A DNA stretch of 64,000 nucleotides from an uncultured Bacilli bacterium (GCA_934096815.1 CAKOMY010000005.1:48348-112347); one strand, 5' to 3'. Shown: positions 24,687-33,726, counted from the stretch's first letter. The notes: a model not told the origin generated them from the sequence alone. Translations and numbers: made by a program.

Positions 24687-24946
24687 TTTAAGACCGAAGA
24701 ATGCCTTGCACAAGCAAGGTTTTTAGAACTCAAACTTTTTAATGAGTTATCTTCGTTCATATCTAAATCTATGTCTATGTCTGGAGTATTAAAGTCATAA
24801 TATACTTTTAATCTTACATTTTTTCTATCACTATTGATTTTTTCAATCTCTACTTTTTCAACTAATAAATTAATTAGATATGCTAAATTTTCTTTTATAT
24901 CTAATTTAGTATTTAAAGAATTTTCAATAGTTTCTAATTTCTTCAT
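24656..24946 (-). pseudogene. C-terminal remnant of a large serine recombinase (element Y)
   Basis: 96 codons whose first ~70 align with the end of the 10610-12292 recombinase (YLINLLVEKVEIEKINSDRK versus NLMRILVERVEVEKINGDRK, then VRLKVYYDFN). The catalytic domain is gone. The 5' edge is fused to a truncated ABC ATPase gene at about 24925-24960. The frame runs through the element end and stops at a TGA in the neighbouring element. Confidence 0.88.
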
Positions 24947-25715
24947 TATTTATCACTTTATAATTATTCGTATTTAGTTCTTTTTCTAATAAAACACTTA
25001 CTTTTTTTGAATCATCTGTTTTAATTACTAGACATTTAGAACATTCTAAATCTAATTCTTCTTTTGATAATTCCTTAATTAATTTCCCATTTTCAAGAAA
25101 ACCAAATTCATTTGCTAAAAGGTATAATTCTGATAATATGTGACTAGAAATAAGTAGAGTTATTCCATTATCTGATAACTTCTTAAATGTGTCTCTAAGT
25201 TCACTAATGCCTATTGGATCTAATCCATTTATTGGCTCATCTAATATAACAAAATCAGGACTATTTAATATTGCTAATGCTATTCCTAATCTTTGTTTCA
25301 TTCCTAGTGAAAATGTTTTAACTTTTTTCTTACCTGTGCCTGTTAGATTTACTAACTCTAATACTTTATTAATTTGGTTTTTATCTACAATACCTCTTTG
25401 AATAGTATAATATTTTAAATTATCATAAGCCGATAAATTGGGATAAAACGCTGGATATTCAATTAATGATCCAACTCTTTTTTTATTATCAAAAAGTTCA
25501 TCATTTTCACTGCTAGTATTAAACAATTCAAATGTTCCACTTGTAGGAGATGCTAGCGTTGTTATTATTTTCATTAATGTTGTTTTACCAGCACCATTAC
25601 GACCAATTAAACCATAAATATCCCCCTTTTTAATTGTTATATTAACATTATCTAATACTACATTTTTATTATATTGTTTTGTTAAATTATTTGTTTTTAA
25701 TACAACTTCTTTCAT
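24924..25715 (-). CDS. ABC transporter ATPase, truncated at the C-terminus
   Basis: 263 residues. Walker A GRNGAGKTT, Q-loop region, signature SLGMKQRLGIA, Walker B FVILDEPINGLDP and the switch His in LLISSHILSEL are all present, so the nucleotide-binding domain is complete. The family (BcrA/LanF-like peptide exporters) usually runs to about 300 residues; here the tail stops after NNEEIRNY at a TGA, where the recombinase remnant begins. The partner permease is absent, so export is unlikely unless a permease exists elsewhere. Response regulator and VanZ genes upstream fit an antimicrobial-peptide resistance cassette. Confidence 0.85.
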   Translation of the reverse strand: MKEVVLKTNNLTKQYNKNVVLDNVNITIKKGDIYGLIGRNGAGKTTLMKIITTLASPTSGTFELFNTSSENDELFDNKKRVGSLIEYPAFYPNLSAYDNLKYYTIQRGIVDKNQINKVLELVNLTGTGKKKVKTFSLGMKQRLGIALAILNSPDFVILDEPINGLDPIGISELRDTFKKLSDNGITLLISSHILSELYLLANEFGFLENGKLIKELSKEELDLECSKCLVIKTDDSKKVSVLLEKELNTNNYKVINNEEIRNY

Positions 25716-25787
25716 ATAATCATTCCTTTCAAATTAATTATACAAAAAAAGTGTTAAAAATTTCTTAACACAATCCTTAAATTTTCC

Positions 25788-26456
25788 TTAATTTTTGAAC
25801 TTATATCCAATACTCCATATAGTTTCTATATAGTCTTTGTTTGGATTTGCTTTTTTTAGTTTATTTCTAATTTTACTTATATGAACATTCAAAGTATTTT
25901 CATCAGCAGAATCAATATTGTCCCATACATTATCAAACAAAATACTTTTTGTTACTACTTGATTATTATTTTCCATAAGTAGTTTTAATATGTCAAATTC
26001 TATTTTAGAAAGATTAATATTCTTATTATTACAAACAACACTATATGACTTCTTATTAATTTCTACATCATCAATAGTTATTATATCTTTACTATCTGTA
26101 TTTGTTTTTCTCAAATGAACTTTTATCCTAGCAAGTAATTCGGCATTATTAAATGGTTTAGTAATATAATCATCAGCACCTAATTCAAATAAATCTAATT
26201 TTTTGTCTATATCATTAATTGCTGTAGTTATGATAATAGGAACATCATTAATAGTTTTTAATTTTTTGATAATTTCTTCACCATTTTTCCCAGGTAACAT
26301 TAAATCTAAAATTATTAAATCAATTTGTTTATTATGAATCAACAATGCTTCAGTTCCAGAATATGCAGTACTGACATTATATCCATTATTTGATAATAAT
26401 TCTTGCAACATTTCATTTATATTTTTATCATCTTCTATTATTAAAACTTTTTTCAT
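25788..26456 (-). CDS. OmpR/PhoB-type response regulator
   Basis: 222 residues from the ATG at 26456 (GGTGG upstream; the ten codons before it look non-coding). The receiver shows IIEDDKN, phospho-acceptor in LIILDLMLPG, Thr in ITTAIND and Lys in DDYITKPF. The winged helix ends in ENTLNVHISKIRNKL and IETIWSIGYKF. No cognate kinase gene is adjacent, a further sign of deletion in element Y. It probably controlled the ABC transporter downstream. Confidence 0.9.
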   Translation of the reverse strand: MKKVLIIEDDKNINEMLQELLSNNGYNVSTAYSGTEALLIHNKQIDLIILDLMLPGKNGEEIIKKLKTINDVPIIITTAINDIDKKLDLFELGADDYITKPFNNAELLARIKVHLRKTNTDSKDIITIDDVEINKKSYSVVCNNKNINLSKIEFDILKLLMENNNQVVTKSILFDNVWDNIDSADENTLNVHISKIRNKLKKANPNKDYIETIWSIGYKFKN

Positions 26457-26550
26457 TAAAGCACCACCAAACATATTAACTAACAAATATTATACCACAA
26501 AAAGTAATTCTATAATTGAACTGTTCCATAGATTGTAATTTTTCAATTAC

Positions 26551-27621
26551 TTACATATCTTTTTTGTGTTTTATAAATTCAATATTATTTCTTTCTAAAT
26601 CTTCAATAGTAATATCGCCATATTCTAAAGATGTTGCAACTGTTTCTTGATAACCATTAGAATAAATAACAATTACATTTTTACTTTTGATACAAGGAAA
26701 ATAATAAATAAATTCTTTATCTTCATAAAACTGTTCCAATGCTTCAGCACAAGCGATATTTTCTTCTTTTACTTTATCGATTATTTTTAAATGAGTAAAT
26801 GGCTGATTATTTTTATTTATATAATTTTTTTCACTTATCAATACTACTCCAATAACAAGAATAATAGGTATAACTATAATTATAATCTTCCTAAATAAAT
26901 CTTTATAATTAATCTTGTTTTTTTCTAAAAGAAATATATTTTTCAATAACTCATTAATAGATTTTATATGCAATATTTCATACATTATTAAAGAGCCAGA
27001 TACATTTAAAATTACATCATCAATATCACAAGATCCAGACATAGTAATAAACTGCAATAATTCAATTCCAGTCACTATACAAATCATAGTTAATAGAAAA
27101 GTTTTAAAATTATTTTGTTTCTTAAATAGTAATGGCAAGAAGAAAGCAAAAGGCATTAATGCAATAGCATTACCTAATATATTATAGATAAAAATATAAG
27201 GTGCTATATTGCCACTAACAAACTTTGTAACATAAGAGATAATCGTTTTGAAAGGAACAAGATTAAGTGAATTAGATAAATAGTTTTTAAATATTTCATT
27301 GTTCCAATTTAATATATTAAAATTACCTCTGTAAAAGTAATCATCAAATAAAGTAAGTGTTGAGAGTAGTATTATATATAACAATAACCATATTGAAATA
27401 TTGATTTTGAAAATTTTCTCTTTATATTTCTTATCAACATATTTAGTTAAGAAGAATCCCCCTAAATACATTAGCAAACAACTTGCTGATAATAATATTA
27501 TTCTTCTACTAGGGCTTAAGTGGAATAGTTTATTAAATTGTAAACTAAAATAATAGATTAATATTATTGCTGACAATAAATAAGTAATTATACTAACTAT
27601 CAAATTTATCTTCTTTTTCAT
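26551..27621 (-). CDS. VanZ-family membrane protein
   Basis: 356 residues. At least four N-terminal and one or two C-terminal membrane helices. The VanZ core is visible at about residues 110-215: SLNLVPFKTI, NILGNAIALMPFAFFLPLLF, GIELLQFITMSGSCDIDDVILNVSG. VanZ proteins confer low-level glycopeptide (teicoplanin) tolerance in some settings, mechanism unclear. The C-terminal ~80 residues form an extracytoplasmic domain not usual in VanZ itself. It is in line with the response-regulator and ABC genes. Confidence 0.85.
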   Translation of the reverse strand: MKKKINLIVSIITYLLSAIILIYYFSLQFNKLFHLSPSRRIILLSASCLLMYLGGFFLTKYVDKKYKEKIFKINISIWLLLYIILLSTLTLFDDYFYRGNFNILNWNNEIFKNYLSNSLNLVPFKTIISYVTKFVSGNIAPYIFIYNILGNAIALMPFAFFLPLLFKKQNNFKTFLLTMICIVTGIELLQFITMSGSCDIDDVILNVSGSLIMYEILHIKSINELLKNIFLLEKNKINYKDLFRKIIIIVIPIILVIGVVLISEKNYINKNNQPFTHLKIIDKVKEENIACAEALEQFYEDKEFIYYFPCIKSKNVIVIYSNGYQETVATSLEYGDITIEDLERNNIEFIKHKKDM

Positions 27622-27652
27622 ATTTCATCTCACTTTCAAATTGTTATTTGCA

Positions 27653-27979
27653 TTACTTTCTATTTAATGATTTGCATATTGAACTTCCAATAAATAATCC
27701 AATACTTGCAACAACTAAATACCATACAGAATGAATTAAAGCCGATTCATTATAATAGATAAAAACTGATGGTATAAATATTATTGAAGTAAATACTGAA
27801 TAGAAATATTTAATTTTATTATTAGATAAAATTCCAATAAGTAATGATAATATAAATGTTCCAACAATTATTAAAAACACCATTCCCATTGCATCTGTTG
27901 GTCCTGCAAATAATGGTAAAACATAAAATAATAATAATTGTAAAATACCTATTATAATTTCTTTAATATTCTTTTTCAT
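27653..27979 (-). CDS. Small multi-pass membrane protein
   Basis: 108 residues from the ATG at 27979 (GGAGG upstream). Three to four hydrophobic helices separated by short loops (IIIGILQLLLFYVLPLFAG; MVFLIIVGTFILSLLIGIL; SVWYLVVASIGLFIGSSIC). No family recognised. Ends 31 nt before the VanZ gene, so likely the same transcript. Confidence 0.7.
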   Translation of the reverse strand: MKKNIKEIIIGILQLLLFYVLPLFAGPTDAMGMVFLIIVGTFILSLLIGILSNNKIKYFYSVFTSIIFIPSVFIYYNESALIHSVWYLVVASIGLFIGSSICKSLNRK

Positions 27980-28050
27980 AATCAATCCTCCATTTCAACA
28001 AATTACTATTTTCATAATAGATTTATTACTTAATTATAACATTTTTAGTA

Positions 28051-28080
28051 AAATAAAAATAGTCCTGTACTAGCGACTAT
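28051..28080 (-). terminator. Leftward terminator
   Basis: ATAGTC (28080-28075 on minus) pairs with GACTAT (28064-28059) around a 10-nt loop, followed by TTTTTATTTT. It closes the transcript of the relaxase fragment and the 28535-28807 gene. Confidence 0.65.
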
Positions 28081-28193
28081 TATGTTTTTTACTACCTCAC
28101 AAAAAGGAACAGTGAGCAGTAAAGTAAATGGTTTATTGTAGTAATATTTATTTACAACAACTGTATAATAACATTTTTAGACAATAATTGCAA

Positions 28194-28538
28194 TTACTTT
28201 GTATAGTCATTTGATATAAAAAGTTTAGAAAATTCTTTTTGAGCCTCATCCATTTCATCATTTATATTTCTAATAGCATTTTCTATTTCTTGTTTATTTT
28301 TAAATTTTTGCTTAGAATTAGTATTAGTGAAATATGTTTTTAATATATCTTTTCTTGTTTGTTTTTTGTTATCAAGATAATACTTTAATATTATTTCTTG
28401 AATAATATCATTTTCTTTTATCTTAGTAACATTTTTAGATTCTTTTTTATAATTGTAATTAGAATAATTAACAATGGCATTATATATATAATTAAACTTA
28501 TTTATACAGTTGTTAAATAAAAAAATAGAATCATTTAA
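28194..28538 (-). pseudogene. Relaxase-like C-terminal fragment
   Basis: 115 codons open from just after a TAG at 28539 to TAA at 28194, no start codon. It is Lys/Asn-rich and helical (ENDIIQEIILKYYLDNK, QEIENAIRNINDEMDEAQKEFSK). The end resembles the C-terminal part of MobP-type relaxases I know from gut Bacillota mobile elements, but no catalytic His or Tyr motif remains. If correct, Y was once mobilisable. Confidence 0.4.
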
Positions 28539-28807
28539 CTAAATTCTATCTTTTCAAAATCAGATAATTTTTTGTTATATTTTATTTCAATTAACGAAAT
28601 AGCATTAGATATTATACTTTGTTTCTCTTTTTCTGATAATTTAATCCTTTTTTGTAATTTATTAAAAACATCGTTCCCAGTAATACCATTATACTTATGA
28701 TTAGATAATTCATAATTTAAAATTAATAGTTCAGATAATAAACAAGTATAATGATATTTGAATAAATCTTTTTCTTTTCTACTATAATCTATATCAAATA
28801 TATTCAT
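28535..28807 (-). CDS. Small hypothetical protein
   Basis: 90 residues from the ATG at 28807, chosen because GGAGG lies 7-8 nt upstream; the longer reading overlaps the upstream gene. Helical, with KYHYTCLLSELLILNYELSNHKYN and a C-terminal basic/acidic helix. Not recognised. It precedes the relaxase-like fragment directly. Confidence 0.6.
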   Translation of the reverse strand: MNIFDIDYSRKEKDLFKYHYTCLLSELLILNYELSNHKYNGITGNDVFNKLQKRIKLSEKEKQSIISNAISLIEIKYNKKLSDFEKIEFS

Positions 28808-28862
28808 GAAATAACCTCCAGTTGCTTGAATGCTACCTCGTTTGAAATAAATTGTCAAATCA

Positions 28863-29492
28863 TCATATTGCATAATATTTATAAAATTCATCTTTAAGAT
28901 CATAAGGATTAATTTTATTTAATTCAAAACTACCTTTTATAAAAGGTAAAACTATATCTATATCTGATAGTTCTTTAACTTTGTAAGAAAGACATAATGG
29001 CTCATAATTTTTATGAGTAACAATGTTTAAAATATTGTCCTTATTTTTTACTTTTAAAACTTTTACATAAATACCATAATTAGTTTTAGAAAGTAGTACA
29101 AAATTTCTTTTTTCTTTAAACATTAATCCTTTATTTGTATTATGAAAAGTAATACTTTCTGATATAGTAGTAATCTTAAATCTTAAGATATTGAACAATC
29201 TATCACTTAAACTTTCTTGTGGGTTAGTAAAGTAATTATACATATCTCTAACTATTTTAACTGCATAATCACAACTAGTATTATCTTCAATGATTAATGA
29301 GTAGCAAATACTATTCCTTTCATACCCCTTACGATCTACTAATTTATTAAAAGAATCAAATTGTTTAGCAATCCTATGAAAAGACACTAAAATATTATTT
29401 TGATTTATTTGTATTTCAACAATTCTATTATCTAATTTATAGACAACATTTTTTACTAGGTAATTTCTTATGATGTTTTTACTTATAGCCAT
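28863..29492 (-). CDS. Uncharacterised protein, probably the 3' part of a nonsense-interrupted gene
   Basis: 209 residues from an internal ATG without a clear ribosome binding site. The same frame is open upstream for 51 codons to a TAA at 29646-29648, and beyond that stop stays open to the element end (about 29770), reading protein-like sequence (KFEELSLNN.., NNVSYTNDEVVKI). So the original gene was probably about 300 codons and lost its start or gained a stop. The C-terminal half (LMFKEKRNFVLLSKTNYGIYVKVLKV) resembles DUF5655-like domains. Function unknown. Confidence 0.5.
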   Translation of the reverse strand: MAISKNIIRNYLVKNVVYKLDNRIVEIQINQNNILVSFHRIAKQFDSFNKLVDRKGYERNSICYSLIIEDNTSCDYAVKIVRDMYNYFTNPQESLSDRLFNILRFKITTISESITFHNTNKGLMFKEKRNFVLLSKTNYGIYVKVLKVKNKDNILNIVTHKNYEPLCLSYKVKELSDIDIVLPFIKGSFELNKINPYDLKDEFYKYYAI

Positions 29493-29791
29493 TATAGAAG
29501 AATCTAATCTATTAAATAAATCTATTGCAATTTGCTTTTTATTATAAATTATATTTTCATAGGTATTAGTATCAACATTATAAACTTTATCATTAATCTT
29601 TTTTGTATTATCTTTTTTATCATTAGATATTTGATTAATAGATTTTTATATTTTAACCACCTCGTCATTTGTATATGAAACATTATTATAGATAAGATTA
29701 AAGGTAGAACAAACCTCAATTTGGGTAGAAGTATTTGTGTTATTTAAAGATAGTTCTTCAAATTTATATGTGTTGCTGTATTGACACCAAG

Positions 29792-30838
29792 ATTGCAAGA
29801 GTTTTCGACGACGTTTAAAAAAGTTTCAGAACCATGTCCTCCTCTTTTCCAACATTTAATTCTGGCATTTTCAACTTGAATTGATCCACCATCGTAATAA
29901 TGATCATCAAATAAGTTTACTTTTCCTTCATTTATAGCACTAGATAGAGTTATAATTTTAAATGTTGAACCGGGTTCATAAGTCATCCATATTGGTAAGT
30001 TTCGGTTAATAGTTTCTAAGTTATAATTTTTATAATTATTAGAATCAAAGTTTGGGCGAGATGACATAGCAAGAACTTCTCCACTATTAGGATCCATTAC
30101 TAAGGCTAAAGTACTGTCTGGATTATATTTTGTAACTACATTATCTAATTCTTTTTCTACTGCTGATTGAATATCTATATCTATTGTTAAAGAAATATTA
30201 TTGCCATTAACTGGCTCATCATAAATTTCTGATAAATTTAAACGATTTCCTTTACCATCAGAATAATATAATATACCTCCGTCATTACCTTTTAAATACT
30301 TATCATATTCAAGTTCAATTCCAGATAAACCTTGATTATCTATACCAACATATCCTAAAACATGAGAAAGTAATGATTCATATGGATAATATCTTTTAGA
30401 TTCTTTAAGTAAATAGACTCCATCATAATTTAAATTATTTATTTTTTCAGCTACATCATATGATAATCTTCTTCCTTCAGGATGAATTCTTTCAATTGAG
30501 GTATGTTTGGTTAAATGGGTATAAATATTTAAATAAGTTGTTCCTAGTATTTCAGATAAATTTTTAGCAACTTCTTCTTTATTTTGAATTTGAACCGGAA
30601 TAACTACTAAAGATGTTGTTGTTAAATTATCAGCAAGAACTATACCATTGCGATCAGTAATTTTACCTCTATCAGCAAGAATTGGTAAGTTACGACTCCA
30701 TAGGCTACCTGCTTTATCTTTTATATTATTTACTTTAAATACTTGAAGATAAAACACTCTTAATATTATTACTAAGAAAGTTATTAAAACTATTAAATAA
30801 ACATAAAACATTCTTTTATGAATACGATAATGAAGCAT
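29792..30838 (-). pseudogene. spoVD: spoVD 5' part, interrupted at the SxN active-site codons
   Basis: SpoVD is the mother-cell class B penicillin-binding protein that makes spore cortex peptidoglycan. From the ATG at 30838 (TTAGGTGATTTTA upstream): one membrane helix (about 13-32), the PBP dimerisation domain (RGKITDRNGIVLADN), and the transpeptidase domain with STFK (catalytic Ser about residue 291). It then reads HYYDGGSIQ, KCWKRGGHGSETFLNVVENSCN, which is SpoVD-specific. The SCN motif is the last native residue set; the frame then reads 15 codons of element Y to a stop at 29744. The rest resumes at 10524. Excision of X and Y at TTGC would restore the reading frame across SxN. Confidence 0.93.
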
Positions 30839-30935
30839 TAAAATCACCTAATTAAATATATTAAATATAAACATTGTTTAGAATTAAATGTGTTCTTGTA
30901 ATTTACTTCATGGTAGCATGGATTTATATAATAAA

Positions 30936-30957
30936 AGATTACCAAATTAAGTAATCT
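30936..30957 (-). terminator. Terminator downstream of the second AbiE cassette
   Basis: AGATTAC (30957-30951 on minus) pairs with GTAATCT (30942-30936) around an 8-nt loop, followed by TTTTAT. Confidence 0.6.
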
Positions 30958-30995
30958 CTATTGTTTTAATAATTTAATTAACTCATTAAAATATT
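30958..30995. repeat. Displaced duplicate of the 3' end of the 32626-33693 gene
   Basis: 38 bp matching 32626-32663 at 36 positions. It encodes the same last residues (YFNELIKLLKQ, stop) on the minus strand. Together the two copies bracket the AbiE pair as imperfect direct repeats. Confidence 0.85.
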
Positions 30996-31025
30996 ACTGT
31001 TAAATCAAAAAAGTGGATTGAAAAA

Positions 31026-31877
31026 TTACATTTCAACTAATTCATTTTCTAAGATATTTATTATTTCTCTTAACGAATTAATTGTGTCTTCAAAAGTAAC
31101 TCCTTTTGTATATTCTAGTTTACTTTGATAATCGGTAAATACTCTTTTTAAAGCATTACTATTTTCTAATATTTCTACTATTTCTTTGAAATTAACTATA
31201 TTAAATTTAGTATTTCTTTTATTAAAAGTATTCGTTATGGCTTTAACCAAATTCTTATTATTAATGTCTTTTTTTTGTTTATTCTTTAGCATATATAAAT
31301 CATAGAAATCTTTTGCTCTTGTGGTAGTTATATTTTTACTAATAATACTTTCAAACTTTTCAGCGATAATGGTTTCAATAGTATAAGCCATGATATTTAT
31401 CTTTTTATCTTCAAAAATAGAATTATATTTATATTTTATTTCTCTTGGTGTAATAATATCTCCTGTGGTAATTTCGATAAAAAAGTTTGCTCTTATTTTA
31501 TCATAAGTACCTTTGACATTTATTCTGAATCCACCATAATCATCTTCTAATCTAATATCTTTAATATTAACTATTTCAAAATTAACATTATCATCTATAT
31601 CTATACATAAAATTTCTTCAAATATATTTTTAACAGACTCTATATTTAATGGTAGGCTTTTTAAAGTAGCATCAATATCTTTTGTAGTTCTTAGATCTTC
31701 TCCAATAATAGAAGATAATAAAACTCCACCTTTTAATATAATATTATCCTTGTATTTACTTTTTTCTATTCTCATTAAAACGTGTTCAAAGAAAAACATT
31801 TGATGAAGATGATGAGCTAAATTATTGTTACCTTTAGATTTCTTTTTAATTATATTATTTAATTTATCTGAATTCAT
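31026..31877 (-). CDS. abiEii: AbiEii-type nucleotidyltransferase toxin, second copy
   Basis: 283 residues, same length as the copy at 8218-9069. It has ILKGGVLLSS, RTTKDIDATLKS (Asp metal ligands), GDIITPREIKYKY, IETIIAEKFESIISK and RAKDFYDLY. The antitoxin gene stops immediately before its ATG (TAAATG). Differences from the first copy lie mainly in the C-terminal third and the 95-130 region, so specificity may differ. The pair stands alone here, without the HNH operon. Confidence 0.92.
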   Translation of the reverse strand: MNSDKLNNIIKKKSKGNNNLAHHLHQMFFFEHVLMRIEKSKYKDNIILKGGVLLSSIIGEDLRTTKDIDATLKSLPLNIESVKNIFEEILCIDIDDNVNFEIVNIKDIRLEDDYGGFRINVKGTYDKIRANFFIEITTGDIITPREIKYKYNSIFEDKKINIMAYTIETIIAEKFESIISKNITTTRAKDFYDLYMLKNKQKKDINNKNLVKAITNTFNKRNTKFNIVNFKEIVEILENSNALKRVFTDYQSKLEYTKGVTFEDTINSLREIINILENELVEM

Positions 31878-32471
31878 TTATAATAAAACCTCCATCAATT
31901 CTACAACTTCTTCTTCGATATCTAACTTTCTAGCATATTTAACTAGTTTTAAAATATTTTTATCTTTATTTCTAGCATATTCTTTTAATGCTTTTGAATA
32001 AATTTCTTTATCCATTCGATTTTTATCTTTAATAATATCACATAATGTTCTTTCTAAATCATAACACTTAACAGTTAGATCATTAATAGTTTTAATGTTA
32101 ATCATTCCTAGTTCAAAAATATCATCTTTGACATATCTAAGAGATACATTTTTATTATTTAATAAATTACCACTATAGTTATATGGAACAGTTATATCAT
32201 AAACTAAGGGAATTCTATCAGACATGTTATGTAAATACAAACTAGTTGCATGAGAATAGCACATATTTTTGCTACTTTTAGATAGAATATAAAAATTATC
32301 AATTGGATATTCAGGTAATTTATAAATACCAGTTCCAACTCTTTCTAATTTCTTATCATTTACTAAATTACTTAAAAATGTACTGTTAACTTCTAAGTTT
32401 TTCGTTTCTTTTGTCGTAATATATCCATTATTTTTTTTAGCAAAATCTAAAATTTTATCATAATTATTCAT
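31878..32471 (-). CDS. abiEi: AbiEi-type antitoxin, second copy
   Basis: 197 residues. Winged helix (NNGYITTKETKNLEVNSTFLSNL, KLERVGTGIYKLP) and C-terminal AbiEi domain (YDLERTLCDIIKDKNRMDKEIYSKALKEYA). AAGGAAA precedes the start. Its promoter carries a near-palindrome over the -10 box (32487-32520), consistent with autorepression. Confidence 0.9.
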   Translation of the reverse strand: MNNYDKILDFAKKNNGYITTKETKNLEVNSTFLSNLVNDKKLERVGTGIYKLPEYPIDNFYILSKSSKNMCYSHATSLYLHNMSDRIPLVYDITVPYNYSGNLLNNKNVSLRYVKDDIFELGMINIKTINDLTVKCYDLERTLCDIIKDKNRMDKEIYSKALKEYARNKDKNILKLVKYARKLDIEEEVVELMEVLL

Positions 32472-32486
32472 ATATATCGTTTCCTT

Positions 32487-32526
32487 TTTTCAGGAAAATT
32501 ATAACATTATTCCTAGAAAATATCAA
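32487..32526 (-). promoter_or_regulatory. Promoter of the second AbiE operon with overlapping operator
   Basis: Minus strand: TTGATA (32526-32521), 17-nt spacer, TATAAT (32503-32498). TTTTCTAGGAA (32520-32510) and TTCCTGAAAA (32496-32487) are inverted repeats, one base out of register, spanning the -10 box: a likely AbiEi operator. Confidence 0.65.
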
Positions 32527-32590
32527 TTTAAAATTTATTATATTAATTGATAATATCTTTATAATTTAATTTTAAGATTAGCAAAAAAAT

Positions 32591-32620
32591 GTTGAGAAAT
32601 TAATTATTTAATTTCCCAAC
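32591..32620 (-). terminator. Terminator of the 32626-33693 gene
   Basis: GTTGGGAAATTAA (minus, 32620 leftward) pairs with TTAATTTCTCAAC with one mismatch, followed by ATTTTTTT. Confidence 0.7.
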
Positions 32621-32625
32621 AGTTC

Positions 32626-33693
32626 CTATTGTTTTAATAATTTTATTAACTCGTTAAAATATTGTTCTTTTAAATATTCATTTTTTATATTATCAATACC
32701 TAATGTTCTATCATTATTAATATTTATTGTATTAATTAATTCATTATTTTTATCATAAAGTGATAAGTTCCAATTATTTTTTTCAATATTTTTGTTATTT
32801 TCAATTGGTATTATTCTTGATAACAATTCAGTTATTTTAGTTATATCTTTTTGATCACTAATAGTATTAACTTCTTTATTGTTATCATCTTTTACAACAA
32901 TTTTTTTAGTTTTAATTAAATTTTCAATTAATTTAGGCTCTACGTATAATTCTGTACCCCAATCATTATTAATAACATCCACACCTTTGTATTGATACAA
33001 AATATTGTATGTATAACACAATTTATTATCAACATAACTATAGTTAAGTAATATTATTTCTCCTGCAATGGTGAAATATTCTTCATAATCTTGGACAAAA
33101 CCTTTTTCTTGTTTGTAATGGTTAATAAAATAATTATATCTATATAATACTTCATTTTCATTAATTGTTTTATCTAAATAAGCATAAGAGATTTCATCTA
33201 TAACACCATTATTTATATTAAAAGAAATATATTTATTAGTTGCAATAATATTATCGATATAATGTGAAAAAGTAATATAACCAAAAGATAAATCAGAAGA
33301 CGGATAATGAATACTATATTTCCATGAATTATCGATGGTAATATTAAATTTATCCTTGATAATTTCAACAATATCTTTAATTTCTTCATTGTTGTTATAT
33401 GTAATAGCTAGTACAGTTTCAACTACTTTATTTAAATCTATTTTATAGTTATAATCAATTTCTTTATATTCAATGTCAGGCTTATCAACATCAGTATCAT
33501 TCCCTGACTGAAACTTTAACAAAGTTTTATAATCTTCATTAGCATTTTCATCAATAACTTCATATGACTTTGCATGATTATCATTACTACCATTACCGTC
33601 ATTATTTTCTTTTTTCAATGTTTTTGTAACTAAAAATAAACCGCAAATAAATATAATAATTACTATAATAATAATCAAAATTTTCTTTTTCAT
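32626..33693 (-). CDS. Membrane-anchored extracytoplasmic protein, unknown
   Basis: 355 residues from the ATG at 33693 (AGAGGA just upstream; the earlier ATG gives six extra residues). One N-terminal membrane helix (ILIIIIVIIIFICGLFLV), an Asn/Asp-rich linker, then an extracytoplasmic region of about 300 residues with beta-rich character (SIHYPSSDLSFGYITFSHY). No family recognised. Located between spoVD and cotE, it could be a sporulation or envelope protein, by position only. Its last 12 codons are duplicated at 30958-30995. Confidence 0.75.
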   Translation of the reverse strand: MKKKILIIIIVIIIFICGLFLVTKTLKKENNDGNGSNDNHAKSYEVIDENANEDYKTLLKFQSGNDTDVDKPDIEYKEIDYNYKIDLNKVVETVLAITYNNNEEIKDIVEIIKDKFNITIDNSWKYSIHYPSSDLSFGYITFSHYIDNIIATNKYISFNINNGVIDEISYAYLDKTINENEVLYRYNYFINHYKQEKGFVQDYEEYFTIAGEIILLNYSYVDNKLCYTYNILYQYKGVDVINNDWGTELYVEPKLIENLIKTKKIVVKDDNNKEVNTISDQKDITKITELLSRIIPIENNKNIEKNNWNLSLYDKNNELINTININNDRTLGIDNIKNEYLKEQYFNELIKLLKQ

Positions 33694-33726
33694 ATATTCC
33701 TCTATTCTCATTAAAATTAATATATC

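Larger units (their letters stand above)
24661..29796. mobile_element. Integrative element Y (internally deleted)
   Basis: About 5.1 kb between the shared core at 24661-24665 and the copy at 29792-29796 inside spoVD. The terminal inverted repeats agree at about 18 of 21 positions (TTGGTGT....ACAGCAACAC type, from 24666 rightward and from 29791 leftward). Contents: recombinase tail, truncated ABC ATPase, response regulator, VanZ protein, small membrane protein, relaxase-like fragment and two unknown genes. The loss of the recombinase body suggests Y cannot move by itself. Confidence 0.75.
30839..31025. other. Intergenic region between spoVD and the second AbiE pair
   Basis: Holds the spoVD ribosome binding site, a terminator (30936-30957) and the displaced copy of the 3' end of the 32626 gene (30958-30995). 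No gene is seen. Confidence 0.6.
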
